Notes: generated from the letters alone by a model not told the origin. Shown: positions 31,505 through 40,109, counted from the first letter of the stretch. The stretch: DNA of 50,954 nucleotides from Verrucomicrobiota bacterium (GCA_003176045.1 PSRM01000363.1:1-50954); one strand, 5' to 3'. Translations and numbers: made by a program.

Positions 31505-34477
31505 CTACCCCCCACGCGCTTCCATCCTTATGGTCGTCCCCTTCCCCGGCTCGGTCTCAAGCACGAACCGCCCCCCGATTTGGTCGAGTCTGCGGCGCAT
31601 ATTTTCCAAGCCATTGCCGGATTTGCTGGCGGCCCTGGGGGAAAAGCCGCAGCCGTTGTCTGCGATAATGATGGTGGTGGCTGAACCAGAAGTTGAGAGG
31701 GTGATGCGCACTTCTGATGCCTGGGCGTGTTTGAGTACATTGTTGAGGGCTTCCTTGACTGCCATGAAGAGGTTATGGCGGCTTTCGGTGGACATCGTCC
31801 AATTGGGTAGCTGAGCGGGCAGATCCAGCCTGCACTGCACACCCGTGTCCTCAAAGTACTCCTGGGCGTATTGGAACACGTAGTTGGCCAAGTGGTCCAG
31901 CGTGTCGTTTTTGGGATTGATGGTCCAAACAATCTCATCCATAGCTTGGATGATTTCACTGGTTGTCTGGGAAATTGTCTGAACGTAGGGTTTAATCCTC
32001 TCCACGACGGGAGGCTCACGCTGCATGGATTCAGTGACCATGGCGACTTTGGTCAATCGGGCGCCGACATCATCATGGAGATTGGCGGCAATTTGAATCC
32101 GGAGCCGTTCGATGGCGCGCAGCCGCGCAACGCGCAGCCGATAGAGCACCGCCAGCGTCAGCCCTGCGGCGGCGACGCAAGCCGCCTTGAAAGTCCAGGT
32201 TTGCCAAAAGTGCGGCAGGAAGATCAAGGCCAGGGACGCGCCAGTTTCGTTCCAGATGCCGTCATTATTGCACGCGATGACTCGGAAATGGTACTGACCA
32301 GGAGGAACATGAGTGTACCTGGCGGTCCGTTCGGTGCCTGCCTCTATCCAGGCCGGGTCCATTTCTTCAACCATGTATTTGAAAGCATTTTTTTCCGGCG
32401 CCTGCAGGCTCAGGGCTGTGAACCGCACTTCGAGTTCGCCCCGGCCTGCCGGGATGGTAACTGCAGAGGCCGTCCTGCCGTCCGCGCCGGCAGCAGCCAC
32501 AATCTTGCGGTCCGCCATGATTTCTTCGATTAGAACCGGTGGCGGCTTTTCATTCGTCTTGATGCGCGTATCCACTGCCACCACGCCGCGAATGGTAGGA
32601 AACCAGAGCCGGCCATCTCTGCTCTTCCAGCCTCCAGGTTTGGCCGAGCCGTTGAACTGAACCGTCAATAACCCATCGGGTTTGCCAAAAGCCGTACAGG
32701 CGAGGCTCTTACGTGCGCCGCGGTCCAATTCGTCGAAGTCTTTTCTCGCGACTTTAAACAGGCCTTTGCGGCAGGTCATCCAGAAATACCCGAAGTTATC
32801 CTCGAGAATTTCATAGACTTCATCACTGAAAAGGCCCTGGCGTGTCGTGTAAGCCGTGAGCTTTCCGCCTCTGAGGCGATTGACCCCCCCGGCTCGAGTG
32901 CCAATCCAGAGAGTTTGATCCTGGTCCACATAAAGCGCGTCCACCGCGTTATGCGACAGTCCTTCCTTTGTGGTGTACCGGGTAAAGTGGCTATTTTCGC
33001 GGCACGTCAAGCCTCCCTGGCAGGCAATCCACAGTTTGCCAGAGTTGTCTTCAGAAAGCGCCTGCACGATATTGCCCGCTAGCCCGTTGGCGGCCGTGAA
33101 GGTCTCAAACCCTCCATTTCTCCACAACTTCAACCCTGCGTCGGTACCCAGCCAAAGGTCGCCCTGCCGATCCTCATGAATAACGATCACCTGGCTGTTA
33201 GGAGCATCATTGAGTTTGGGAAAGCAGTTCTGGTAAGCGTCTTTGCTAAAGCGATTCAATCCGCCCGGAGGATATTCCAGTCCAATCCAAAGACTGCCGT
33301 CCCTGGCTTCGCACAGCGAGAGCAGCTTATCGTTGGTGAGGCCGTTAGTGTTTCCGAATGTCGTGATTTTATTATCACGGATCAGATTGAGCCCGCCACC
33401 CCAGGTCGCCACCCATAGCCCGTCGGATGTATCCTCGCAAACGGACATGACGTTGTTCTGCGTCAGGCCTTGCTGCTGGCTGTAGCAGGTGAAGCGGGCG
33501 GGGTTGAGCCGGTAGAGGCCGTCTCTGCCACCGACCCACAGATTCTCCTCGCGATCCAGGAAAATTGTGAAAATGAGATCGGAGAAAATCGGGTCCGGCG
33601 AGCGGCGAGCAATAATTTCGCCGTCCACTATCCGCGCCAGCCCGCCGTACGTGCCAACCCAAAGTTGTCCTTCGTGATCCTCGAACGCGGTATTGATGAC
33701 CGCGCCGGGCAGACCGTCTTTTTTTCCATAAAAAATGTATTTAGCGCCGTCAATTTGCGTTAGCCCGTCATTCGAGCCAACCCAGAGGGCCCCATGGCTA
33801 TCCTCGCAGACAAAGCGCAAGGCGTTGCCGGAATAACCGGCGCCGGGCCTGATCGTGCCAATGATCCCATTCTGGTTGAGACGGCTCAGACCTTGCTGAG
33901 TGGCAACTCGCAGAGTTCCTGTCCGATCTTCACACAATCCTCGAACCTGCAACGGTTGCTGCACGCGAATAAAGACGCCATTCGTGAAGCGCGCCAGGCC
34001 TTCTCTCGCCCCGACCCAAAGCGTGCTATCCCGGGCCTCCAACAGGCAAGAATTGGTGGAGCTGGCCAGTCCGTTGGTCTCTGTGAAATGGGTCCAGGCG
34101 CCGTTTTTGAGGCGGCACAAACCGTGGCCTTCGCAAGCGACCCAAAGGCTGCCGTCGCGGCTGGCACAAAGCGCGCTAATCGAGCCCCGCCGCAACTCGG
34201 GTGCTTGCCGGTCATCAATTGCGGTGAACCGGATGCCATCAAAACGGGCCAGGCCTTCTTTCGTGCCTACCCACAGAAAACCATCCTGCGTCTGGGTAAT
34301 GGCGTGGACTTCATTGTGCGGCAGGCCCTCATCAGTCTGCCAGGTGCGGGTCGCGTAGGGCAGGGGAGCGTTGGTTGAAGAAGGCGCGGAAAGCGCTAGC
34401 GACCAGCAGCCCAAGCAAACCAGTATCAGGTAAAGCGGCGAGGCGACATCAAGCCTGCGCCTGTTCATGGGACACAC
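31505..34477 (-). CDS. Two-component propeller sensor histidine kinase (Reg_prop/Y_Y_Y/HisKA_3)
   Basis: 990 residues. The signal peptide or anchor is LYLILVCLGCWSLALSAPSS. About twelve regulator-propeller blades follow (GFLWVGTKEGLARFDG, GSLWVACEGHGLCRL, GQLWVGTYGGLARI and others) to ~residue 650, then a Y_Y_Y domain, then one membrane helix (WTFKAACVAAAGLTLAVLY). The cytoplasmic kinase has its phospho-His at ~801 in NLHDDVGARL, N-box EALNNVLKH, and G-boxes DNGCGF and GNGLENMRRRL. The partner is the LuxR-type regulator immediately downstream. A Uma2-family gene ends 8 bp upstream, so the three probably form one transcript. The extracellular ligand is unknown; the fold resembles SusR/BT-type glycan sensors. 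Confidence 0.93.
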   Translation of the reverse strand: MCPMNRRRLDVASPLYLILVCLGCWSLALSAPSSTNAPLPYATRTWQTDEGLPHNEVHAITQTQDGFLWVGTKEGLARFDGIRFTAIDDRQAPELRRGSISALCASRDGSLWVACEGHGLCRLKNGAWTHFTETNGLASSTNSCLLEARDSTLWVGAREGLARFTNGVFIRVQQPLQVRGLCEDRTGTLRVATQQGLSRLNQNGIIGTIRPGAGYSGNALRFVCEDSHGALWVGSNDGLTQIDGAKYIFYGKKDGLPGAVINTAFEDHEGQLWVGTYGGLARIVDGEIIARRSPDPIFSDLIFTIFLDREENLWVGGRDGLYRLNPARFTCYSQQQGLTQNNVMSVCEDTSDGLWVATWGGGLNLIRDNKITTFGNTNGLTNDKLLSLCEARDGSLWIGLEYPPGGLNRFSKDAYQNCFPKLNDAPNSQVIVIHEDRQGDLWLGTDAGLKLWRNGGFETFTAANGLAGNIVQALSEDNSGKLWIACQGGLTCRENSHFTRYTTKEGLSHNAVDALYVDQDQTLWIGTRAGGVNRLRGGKLTAYTTRQGLFSDEVYEILEDNFGYFWMTCRKGLFKVARKDFDELDRGARKSLACTAFGKPDGLLTVQFNGSAKPGGWKSRDGRLWFPTIRGVVAVDTRIKTNEKPPPVLIEEIMADRKIVAAAGADGRTASAVTIPAGRGELEVRFTALSLQAPEKNAFKYMVEEMDPAWIEAGTERTARYTHVPPGQYHFRVIACNNDGIWNETGASLALIFLPHFWQTWTFKAACVAAAGLTLAVLYRLRVARLRAIERLRIQIAANLHDDVGARLTKVAMVTESMQREPPVVERIKPYVQTISQTTSEIIQAMDEIVWTINPKNDTLDHLANYVFQYAQEYFEDTGVQCRLDLPAQLPNWTMSTESRHNLFMAVKEALNNVLKHAQASEVRITLSTSGSATTIIIADNGCGFSPRAASKSGNGLENMRRRLDQIGGRFVLETEPGKGTTIRMEARGG

Positions 34478-34485
34478 CGCTGAGT

Positions 34486-34953
34486 CTAACTGAATAACTC
34501 GGCTACGGTCAATTGAAACTCGGGTATGAGTTTCTCGGTCAGTATCTCGTTTCCGGCCAGGATCTCCTTTAGGACCAACCCATAAGAGCTGGCATGATAG
34601 ACCTCTACATTGTCGTATCGCGGATCAATCATCCAGAGGCGCGGCACCTTGATCTCCTCGTAGATTTGTTTCTTGATGACGGTATCGGTGCGATGATCAT
34701 CTGAGCTGATGACTTCCGCCGCCAGCCAGAGCCGGCCCGTCTTGGTGGTCACCAGCGCCAGATCCGGACAAATCGTCGTTGCCGCAGAGAGGGAAATCTC
34801 CGAGCGCGGCGTCAGAAGACGCGTGCTGGAAAGGTTGGCAACACTGGCATGGACGCACTGGTGCAGCCGGGCGCAGATCAACTCGTGCCGCGGTCCCGGC
34901 GCCAGGCGCATGAGGAATGTTCCCTCCAGTGTCTCAGGATACGGATAGCTCAT
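34486..34953 (-). CDS. Uma2 family (PDDEXK nuclease-like) protein
   Basis: 155 residues. A restriction-endonuclease-like core of the Uma2/DUF820 family: CPDLALVTT followed by LAAEVISSDDHRTDTVIKKQ and VPRLWMIDPRYDNVEVYH. The Asp of PDLALV and the Glu of AAEVIS are the predicted metal ligands. The usual N-terminal half is short. Family members are very numerous in cyanobacteria and Verrucomicrobia, with no settled function. It is the first gene of a likely three-gene unit with the propeller kinase and response regulator (8-bp gap). A possible promoter almost abuts its ATG. Confidence 0.85.
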   Translation of the reverse strand: MSYPYPETLEGTFLMRLAPGPRHELICARLHQCVHASVANLSSTRLLTPRSEISLSAATTICPDLALVTTKTGRLWLAAEVISSDDHRTDTVIKKQIYEEIKVPRLWMIDPRYDNVEVYHASSYGLVLKEILAGNEILTEKLIPEFQLTVAELFS

Positions 34954-34965
34954 TTTTCGAACCCA

Positions 34966-34994
34966 ATCTTAGCATAATTCGACCCAATCTCCAA
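34966..34994 (-). promoter_or_regulatory. Weak promoter candidate upstream of the Uma2 gene
   Basis: On the minus strand TTGGAG (34994-34989), a 17-bp spacer, then TAAGAT (34971-34966), preceded by TGC as an extended -10. It lies 12 bp from the ATG, so the transcript would be nearly leaderless. The -35 match is poor. Confidence 0.25.
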
Positions 34995-35312
34995 TCCGAT
35001 ATACCACGGACACCCGGGAGCGCGGCATTTATGCCGCTTCACTGCAAAAATTGGATAGGGCGCCCGTAATAGGCTAGGGCGACCAAATGGCCCCGCACTT
35101 CAGTTCGAACGTTGAAGCGGCATAAATGCCGCGCTCCGACTGCCAAAGATATTTGGCCACCGCCTGGCCACGGTGAAGGGCTTCCGAAAGCACCGTTGCC
35201 CAAAGGAGCGCGGACTTTAGTCCGCTTCACCGCACGAGCAGAGTGCGGGCCTGATTTATCCAGCGCGCTCCTGCAAAGGACATTGAAGCGGCATAAATGC
35301 CGCGCTCCCGCC
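34995..35312. repeat. Gap with composite repeat unit and GCGGCATAAATGCCGC palindromes
   Basis: It contains a GCGGCATTTATGCCGC palindrome near 35023, a second at ~35117, the response-regulator tail sequence (~35135-35175), GAAGGGCTTCCGAAAGCACC, GCGCGGACTTTAGTCCGC, a CCGCACGAGCAGAGTGCGGG palindrome, and a final GCGGCATAAATGCCGC at ~35289. The order is the same as at 30320-30682. No gene. Confidence 0.8.
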
Positions 35313-38063
35313 TTAGGAGAGCACCTTTCGCAAAAACCGCCCGGTATGAGACCCCCGACACCTCGCAATCTTCTCCGGCGGACCCTCCGCCTCGACCCGT
35401 CCCCCGCCTTCCCCGCCTTCAGGCCCCAGATCAATCACCCAATCCGCCTCCGCAATCAAATCCAGGTTGTGCTCGATGACAATCACCGAATGGCCGGCAT
35501 CCACCAGCCTCTGAAGCACCTCAACCAATCTGCGCACGTCGGCGATATGAAGGCCGATAGTAGGTTCTTCCAGAATAAACAGGTTGCGTTTGGGTTTGGG
35601 ATCGAACAGATCCGGTTCCTTTAAACCCGAGAGCAAGTGAGTGACCAGCTTGACGCGTTGCGCTTCTCCGCCACTGAGCGTGGGGCTGGTTTGGCCCAGT
35701 TTAAGATAACCGAGTCCCGTGTCACAAAGGGCCTGCAAGGCCCGTTTGATTCGTTGATGATTGTTAAAGAAAACAATTGCCTCTTCGACCGACATTTCGA
35801 GCACCTGCGCCACATTCTTGCCGTTGTACTCAATATCGAGCGTTTCGCGATTGAACCGTGTGCCCGCGCAGACTTCGCAACGCACAAAAGCCGGCGGCAG
35901 GAAATTCATTTCGAGTTTAATATTGCCTGCGCCTTCACATTCGGGGCAACGTCCTTGCGGGCTGTTGAAAGAAAAACGGCTCGGCGAGTAACCCCGGAGA
36001 CGCGCCTCGGGGACTTGGGCAAAGAGTTGCCGGATGAGGTTAAAAAAACCGACGTAGGTTGCCGGGATTGAACGCGGCGTGCGGCCGATGGGCGCTTGGT
36101 CCACCTCGTAAACAGATTGGATGGACTCATGGCCTGAAACGTGAAACGTGAAACGTGATTCTGTTGCAGCCGCGCTTCCGGACCCTCGTTTGCGTGCAGG
36201 TTTGAGAGCATCGCTTAGAACCGGCAGGAGGCACTCTCGAATCAGGGTGCTCTTACCTGAGCCGCTCACACCTGTGACGAGCACGAGGCGGCCAAGAGGA
36301 AACCGGACGGTGAGATTCTGCAGATTATTCTTGCGGGCGTTGTGGAGGGTAAGCCACGAATTACCGTCTGACCGGTCGGACCGGCCAGACGAAACCACCA
36401 CAGACCGCCTTCGCCCGCGACTGGGAAAGCTTTTCCGCGTCCGCAAGCACTGGCCTGTGATCGAGTTTTCGTGGCGCATCAGTTCGGGTAGCGTTCCCGT
36501 CGCTACCACCTCACCTCCATGCACTCCCGCTCCTGGCCCGAGGTCCACGACGTAGTCGGCCCTGCGCATCGTCTCTTCGTCGTGCTCGACCACGAGCACC
36601 GAATTGCCGCGCGCCTTCAATTGTTCAAGAGCAGCCAGCAACTGCTCATTATCTCGCGCGTGCAGACCAATGGTCGGTTCATCCAGGATGTAAAGCACCC
36701 CGCTCAAATTCGACCCCAACTGCGCTGCCAATCGGATCCGCTGTGATTCCCCACCGGACAAGGTCGGCACCCCTCGACCAAGTTGCAGATAGCCGAGCCC
36801 CACGCTGCAAAGGAATTTCAGCCTCTCTTTAATTTCCGGAAGAATGTCCCGCGCAATCATGCGAGCGCGGCCACCGAGTTTTACGTGTTGGAATACTTGG
36901 CTGGCTTGTTCAACCGACAAGCTGGAAAACCAGTCAATGGTCGGTCCGGCCTTTAAATCGCAAATCGTAAATCGTAAATCGCAAATCGGCGAAAGCCTCA
37001 CCGCCCGGGCGAGCTTATTCAGCCGCGCTCCCTCGCACTCCGGGCAGGGTTCCCGCTCGCCTTCCTGCCATTCGTACCAGGATTCTTCGATTGCCTCCGC
37101 GCGAGCGCCGCGTTCCACGTCAGGCAGATAAAAAAGTTCACCAAAACCGCGGCACCGCGGACACCAGCCCTGGGGCGAATTGTAGCTGAAGTTCTTGGGG
37201 TCGAGCGGCTCGAAGGACCGGCCACATTTGGGACACACCCGCTCCGTGGAATGGACCGTGAGCAAGCCGTGATTATCCAGCGCGAAAAGCGTTCCATTAC
37301 CCAGCTTAAGCGTTTCGTCTATAAGAGTAGGGCAGGCGTCCCGCCTGCCCTTTTTGGCGCCGCGATCGCCTTTCGGCACAGGCGAGACGCCTGTCCTGCT
37401 TTTTTCCAACACGCCTGTTACAATCTCCACATTGTGTTCGCGAAAACGGTCCAGCCGAAAAGGTTCATCGGTGTTATAAATTCTTCCATCGGCGCGCACT
37501 TCAGCGTAACCGTGAGCGGCGGCCCAGGCTGCCACGTCCGAATGGAACCCCTTGCGGTTCTTGATCACAGGCGCCAACAAAAGCAAATCGCCGCGCCGGC
37601 GCCTCTCCTGCTGTAATCTTCGGCCTAATTCGTCGCGGGTTTGGGCCTCGACCGGCATTTGGCAGTCTGGGCAGTACTGCGTGCCCAGCCGCGCAAACAG
37701 CAGCCGAATAAAATGGTACACCTCCGTCACAGTCGCGACCGTGCTCTTGCCCCCGCCGCGGCTGGTACGTTGTTCGATGCTGACGGTGGGGGGGATTCCT
37801 GTAATCAAGTCCACGTCCGGCCGCGAGAGCTGCTCGATGAACTGCCGCGCGTATGCGTTCATTGAGTCCAGGAACCGGCGTTGTCCCTCCGCAAACAGCA
37901 AATCAAACGCGAGCGTGCTTTTGCCCGAGCCACTCACGCCGGTAATCACCACGAAGCAATCGCGCGGAATCCCCAGCGAAAGGTTTTTCAGATTGTGCTC
38001 GCGAGCGCCATGAATCGAGATGCCACCCTCCATCCCGCCAACAGACTCATTACGGTCCAGCAT
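35313..38063 (-). CDS. uvrA: UvrA-like excinuclease ABC subunit A, compact and repeat-invaded
   Basis: 916 residues; Met11 (38033) is an alternative start. Nucleotide excision repair damage-recognition ATPase. NBD1 has Walker A GVSGSGKSTLAFD, signature LSGGESQRIRLAAQ and Walker B LYILDEPTIGLH. NBD2 has Walker A GVSGSGKSTLI, signature LSGGEAQRVKL and Walker B LFILEEPTIGLH, where Glu replaces the usual Asp. Zinc fingers are CPKCG...CPRC and CPEC...CEVC. The UvrB-binding region is present, but the insertion domain between the first zinc finger and LSGGES is cut from roughly 100 to ~45 residues compared with E. coli. Four in-frame repeat intrusions lie near residues 221-246, 359-370, 558-566 and 636-643. 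It may be a divergent paralogue, with a canonical uvrA elsewhere. Confidence 0.9.
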   Translation of the reverse strand: MLDRNESVGGMEGGISIHGAREHNLKNLSLGIPRDCFVVITGVSGSGKSTLAFDLLFAEGQRRFLDSMNAYARQFIEQLSRPDVDLITGIPPTVSIEQRTSRGGGKSTVATVTEVYHFIRLLFARLGTQYCPDCQMPVEAQTRDELGRRLQQERRRRGDLLLLAPVIKNRKGFHSDVAAWAAAHGYAEVRADGRIYNTDEPFRLDRFREHNVEIVTGVLEKSRTGVSPVPKGDRGAKKGRRDACPTLIDETLKLGNGTLFALDNHGLLTVHSTERVCPKCGRSFEPLDPKNFSYNSPQGWCPRCRGFGELFYLPDVERGARAEAIEESWYEWQEGEREPCPECEGARLNKLARAVRLSPICDLRFTICDLKAGPTIDWFSSLSVEQASQVFQHVKLGGRARMIARDILPEIKERLKFLCSVGLGYLQLGRGVPTLSGGESQRIRLAAQLGSNLSGVLYILDEPTIGLHARDNEQLLAALEQLKARGNSVLVVEHDEETMRRADYVVDLGPGAGVHGGEVVATGTLPELMRHENSITGQCLRTRKSFPSRGRRRSVVVSSGRSDRSDGNSWLTLHNARKNNLQNLTVRFPLGRLVLVTGVSGSGKSTLIRECLLPVLSDALKPARKRGSGSAAATESRFTFHVSGHESIQSVYEVDQAPIGRTPRSIPATYVGFFNLIRQLFAQVPEARLRGYSPSRFSFNSPQGRCPECEGAGNIKLEMNFLPPAFVRCEVCAGTRFNRETLDIEYNGKNVAQVLEMSVEEAIVFFNNHQRIKRALQALCDTGLGYLKLGQTSPTLSGGEAQRVKLVTHLLSGLKEPDLFDPKPKRNLFILEEPTIGLHIADVRRLVEVLQRLVDAGHSVIVIEHNLDLIAEADWVIDLGPEGGEGGGRVEAEGPPEKIARCRGSHTGRFLRKVLS
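36134..36158. repeat. TTCACGT-type array inside uvrA
   Basis: GAAACGTGAAACGTGAAACG, read on the minus strand as SRFTFHVSG. Same 7-bp unit as at 1099-1124 and 31345-31500. Confidence 0.75.
36366..36390. repeat. GACCGGTC palindrome inside uvrA
   Basis: 25-bp near-palindrome (GTCTGACCGGTCGGACC...), translated in frame as SGRSDRSDG in the linker before the second ATPase domain. Confidence 0.75.
36955..36988. repeat. AAATCGY tandem array inside uvrA
   Basis: Five 7-bp units (AAATCGCAAATCGTAAATCG...), translated as ICDLRFTICDLK in the shortened insertion-domain region. Confidence 0.75.
37326..37402. repeat. GGCAGGCG/CGCCTGCC inverted element inside uvrA
   Basis: Left arm AGTAGGGCAGGCGTCCCGCC and right arm with GGCGAGACGCCTGTCCTGCT are near reverse complements. 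Translated as SRTGVSPVPKG...GRRDACPT. The sister copy is in ggt at 41593-41663. Confidence 0.85.
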
Positions 38064-38118
38064 ACCCTTTTTACTTAGCAGCGTTTCAGCCCAAGCGCCA
38101 GTGCAGAAGCGCCACTCT

Positions 38119-38210
38119 GGTAGCAGCCCTGGTAACGAGGCACTAACTCAGAGGACGGAGAACAGAGGACAGAGGACGGAGAACAGAGCCTCGTTGCCTC
38201 GGCTGCTACC
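38119..38210. repeat. Inverted-repeat element with GGTAGCAGCC arms around a GAGGACAGA array
   Basis: Arms 38119-38141 and 38188-38210 match at 20 of 23 positions. The interior is a GAGGACGGAGAACA tandem of 14-bp period. Same arms as the element at 20993-21071 but with an unrelated interior. Confidence 0.8.
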
Positions 38211-38240
38211 TGGTGTCACAACCTTTCAGTTATGGAAGAA

Positions 38241-38312
38241 TCTCATTAACCCCTGGCTTCAGCCAGGTGAAGCGGGCTCTGAACCCCACATAAACTGTTT
38301 CAACAGTTTATG
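38241..38312. repeat. Partial copy of the CTCATTAAC inverted element
   Basis: A left arm like those at 22978 and 47343 (TCTCATTAACCCCTGGCTTC...), then the inner palindrome CATAAACTGTT-TC-AACAGTTTATG (38289-38312). The right arm is missing, so it is a decayed or half element. Confidence 0.75.
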
Positions 38313-38504
38313 CTTTCCCCCAGATACCGGCCCCCCTGTTTTCTCTGTTTACTCCTGTTCAAAAAACCACTATTGCCTGTAACACGATGCATAAAAGTTG
38401 TCTCGAACCGGACAGGCTTTTCCCATGCAGCCATGTAACCCAATTAACTTATTTAACCATTTGGTTACTCCTGTTCAAAACACCTCTATCACCTGTGTGC
38501 TGAC

Positions 38505-39602
38505 ATGGCTGACACAAGACTACCTTTATCGCCTTTCGACTCGATTGATACGCCTGCGCTGCTAATAGCCGCAGACGCCTTGGAAGCCAACATCCAGACG
38601 ATGGCAGCCTTTTTCAAAAGCCGCCCGTGCAAGCTGCGCCCTCATTTCAAAAGCCACAAATGCACGACCATCGCCAAAATGCAGATGGCCGCCGGGGCCG
38701 TGGGCATAACCTGCGCCAAACTGGGCGAGGCCGAGGTTCTCGTGGACGCAGGCTTCACCAACATCCTGGTCGCAAACCAAATCGTCGGCCCCCTTAAGAT
38801 CGCCCGCCTCCTCGAACTGCGCTGCCACGCCGATGTCATAGTGGCCGTAGATTCCCCGGAAAACGTAAACATGCTCTCCGCAATGGCCTCGCATGCTGGT
38901 GTCGCCCTCGGCCTCCTGGTCGAAGTGGACGTCGGGATGGGCAGGTGCGGAGTGGCGCCTGGACCGCCGGCGCTCGAGTTGGTGCGACTTATTTCTTCAT
39001 CGCCAGGATTGCGATTCGAGGGTCTCCAGGGATACGAAGGCCACTGCGTTGACCTGCGCGACGAAGCCGAGCGCACCCGCCAAACGCGCCATTCACTGGA
39101 GCTGCTTGTCGGAACCCGCAGGCTCATCGAGCAATCCGGCATCGCCGTGAACACCGTCAGCGGCGGCGGCACGGGCACTTACACCATTACGGGTGATCAC
39201 CCCGGCGTTGACGAAGTCCAGGCGGGCTCCTACGCCGCCATGGATTGGTGGTATTCCGACATCAAACCCGAATTCAAACAAGCCATGAGCATACTGGCCA
39301 CCGTCATCAGCCGCCCAAAGCGGAGCTTGATGGTCATAGACGTTGGCCGCAAAGGCGTCGGAGCCGAGTGGGGCGCCCCACGCGTCAAAGGCCAGCCCGG
39401 ATGGCAAGTCACCGGCTTCGGCTCTGAAGAACACATGAAGATCGCTATCCCGCCAGATTCCCCCGCAAAGGTGGGAGACCGGACCGAGATCATCCCTTCC
39501 CACGGCTGTACCACCAGCAACTTGTATTCGGAATTCGTGGCGCATCGAAATGGAGCGGTCACAGATCGATGGCCAATCGAAGGCAGGGGAAAGATGCAAT
39601 AA
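38505..39602 (+). CDS. DSD1-type PLP enzyme (D-threonine aldolase or D-serine dehydratase like)
   Basis: 365 residues, alanine-racemase-like fold-type III PLP enzyme. The PLP-binding lysine lies in RPHFKSHK (residues 46-52). Further motifs are GITCAKLGEAEVLVDAGF, EVDVGMGRCGV, GLQGYEGH, VSGGGTGTY and the metal site PSHGCTTSNLY. As I recall the family, D-threonine aldolases have His-x-Asp at the metal site and eukaryotic-type D-serine dehydratases have His-x-Cys; the HGC here leans to the latter, but the reaction cannot be settled from sequence. It likely degrades a D-hydroxyamino acid. The C-terminus is slightly short. A LuxR-type regulator follows on the same strand after 61 bp. Confidence 0.88.
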   Translation: MADTRLPLSPFDSIDTPALLIAADALEANIQTMAAFFKSRPCKLRPHFKSHKCTTIAKMQMAAGAVGITCAKLGEAEVLVDAGFTNILVANQIVGPLKIARLLELRCHADVIVAVDSPENVNMLSAMASHAGVALGLLVEVDVGMGRCGVAPGPPALELVRLISSSPGLRFEGLQGYEGHCVDLRDEAERTRQTRHSLELLVGTRRLIEQSGIAVNTVSGGGTGTYTITGDHPGVDEVQAGSYAAMDWWYSDIKPEFKQAMSILATVISRPKRSLMVIDVGRKGVGAEWGAPRVKGQPGWQVTGFGSEEHMKIAIPPDSPAKVGDRTEIIPSHGCTTSNLYSEFVAHRNGAVTDRWPIEGRGKMQ

Positions 39603-39663
39603 ACCCGCGAAAGTCAATAAATTCCGGCTTGACGCCTCGGGTACACACTGGCAGTCTCGGCTC

Positions 39664-40026
39664 GTGACACCTGAAACCCACGATGGCTATTCGCAATCGT
39701 CACCGTTGGGGTCTTCAATCTTCTCTGAGAGTGCGTGGTCGGACATCGCGCGCTCGCTCAACCTGTCCGCGCGCGAACTTCAAATCACCAAGGCCGTGTT
39801 CGACGATCGAACCGAATTTGCCATTGCCGCGCAACTCCAAATCTCGCCTCACACAGTGCATACTTATTTCGACCGCCTGTACCAGAAACTCGCCGTTAAA
39901 AACCGCATTCAACTGGTGATGCGCGTCACCGCCCGGTTTTTGAGCCTGGCCACTTCTCCGCAGGCCGCTTTGCTCCCCATTGGTTCTTCCGCTCCAGGGC
40001 CCAGCGTCCACAGCACGGCCCAGTAG
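39664..40026 (+). CDS. LuxR-type helix-turn-helix regulator
   Basis: 120 residues with a GTG start at 39664 (VTPETHDGYSQSS); the open frame upstream overlaps the previous gene and is unlike the family. A LuxR-type DNA-binding domain is at ~30-95: LSARELQITKAVFDDRTEFA, then ISPHTVHTYFDRLYQKLAVK. No receiver or ligand domain, so it is a stand-alone regulator. Sitting just after the DSD1-type enzyme it might regulate that gene, but nothing in the sequence proves this. Confidence 0.8.
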   Translation: MTPETHDGYSQSSPLGSSIFSESAWSDIARSLNLSARELQITKAVFDDRTEFAIAAQLQISPHTVHTYFDRLYQKLAVKNRIQLVMRVTARFLSLATSPQAALLPIGSSAPGPSVHSTAQ

Positions 40027-40109
40027 CTGCCCCGGCGCTGTCCCCTTTGCAGGCGACACCTGAGCATGGGACTTTTCGGATTCCCTGCGTCACATGTAGA
40101 ATGTGCCCA

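Larger units (their letters stand above)
38064..38504. other. Intergenic region with three repeat structures
   Basis: No gene is seen in 441 bp. It holds the GGTAGCAGCC...GGCTGCTACC element (38119-38210), a partial copy of the CTCATTAAC element (38241-38312) and a CCAATTAACTTATTTAACC array (38432-38463). Confidence 0.65.

Noticed and set aside
30320..35311. CRISPR array
   Set aside because: The repeat units are composite palindromes of ~170 bp in only two or three copies, without regularly spaced short repeats and unique spacers, and no cas genes are present.
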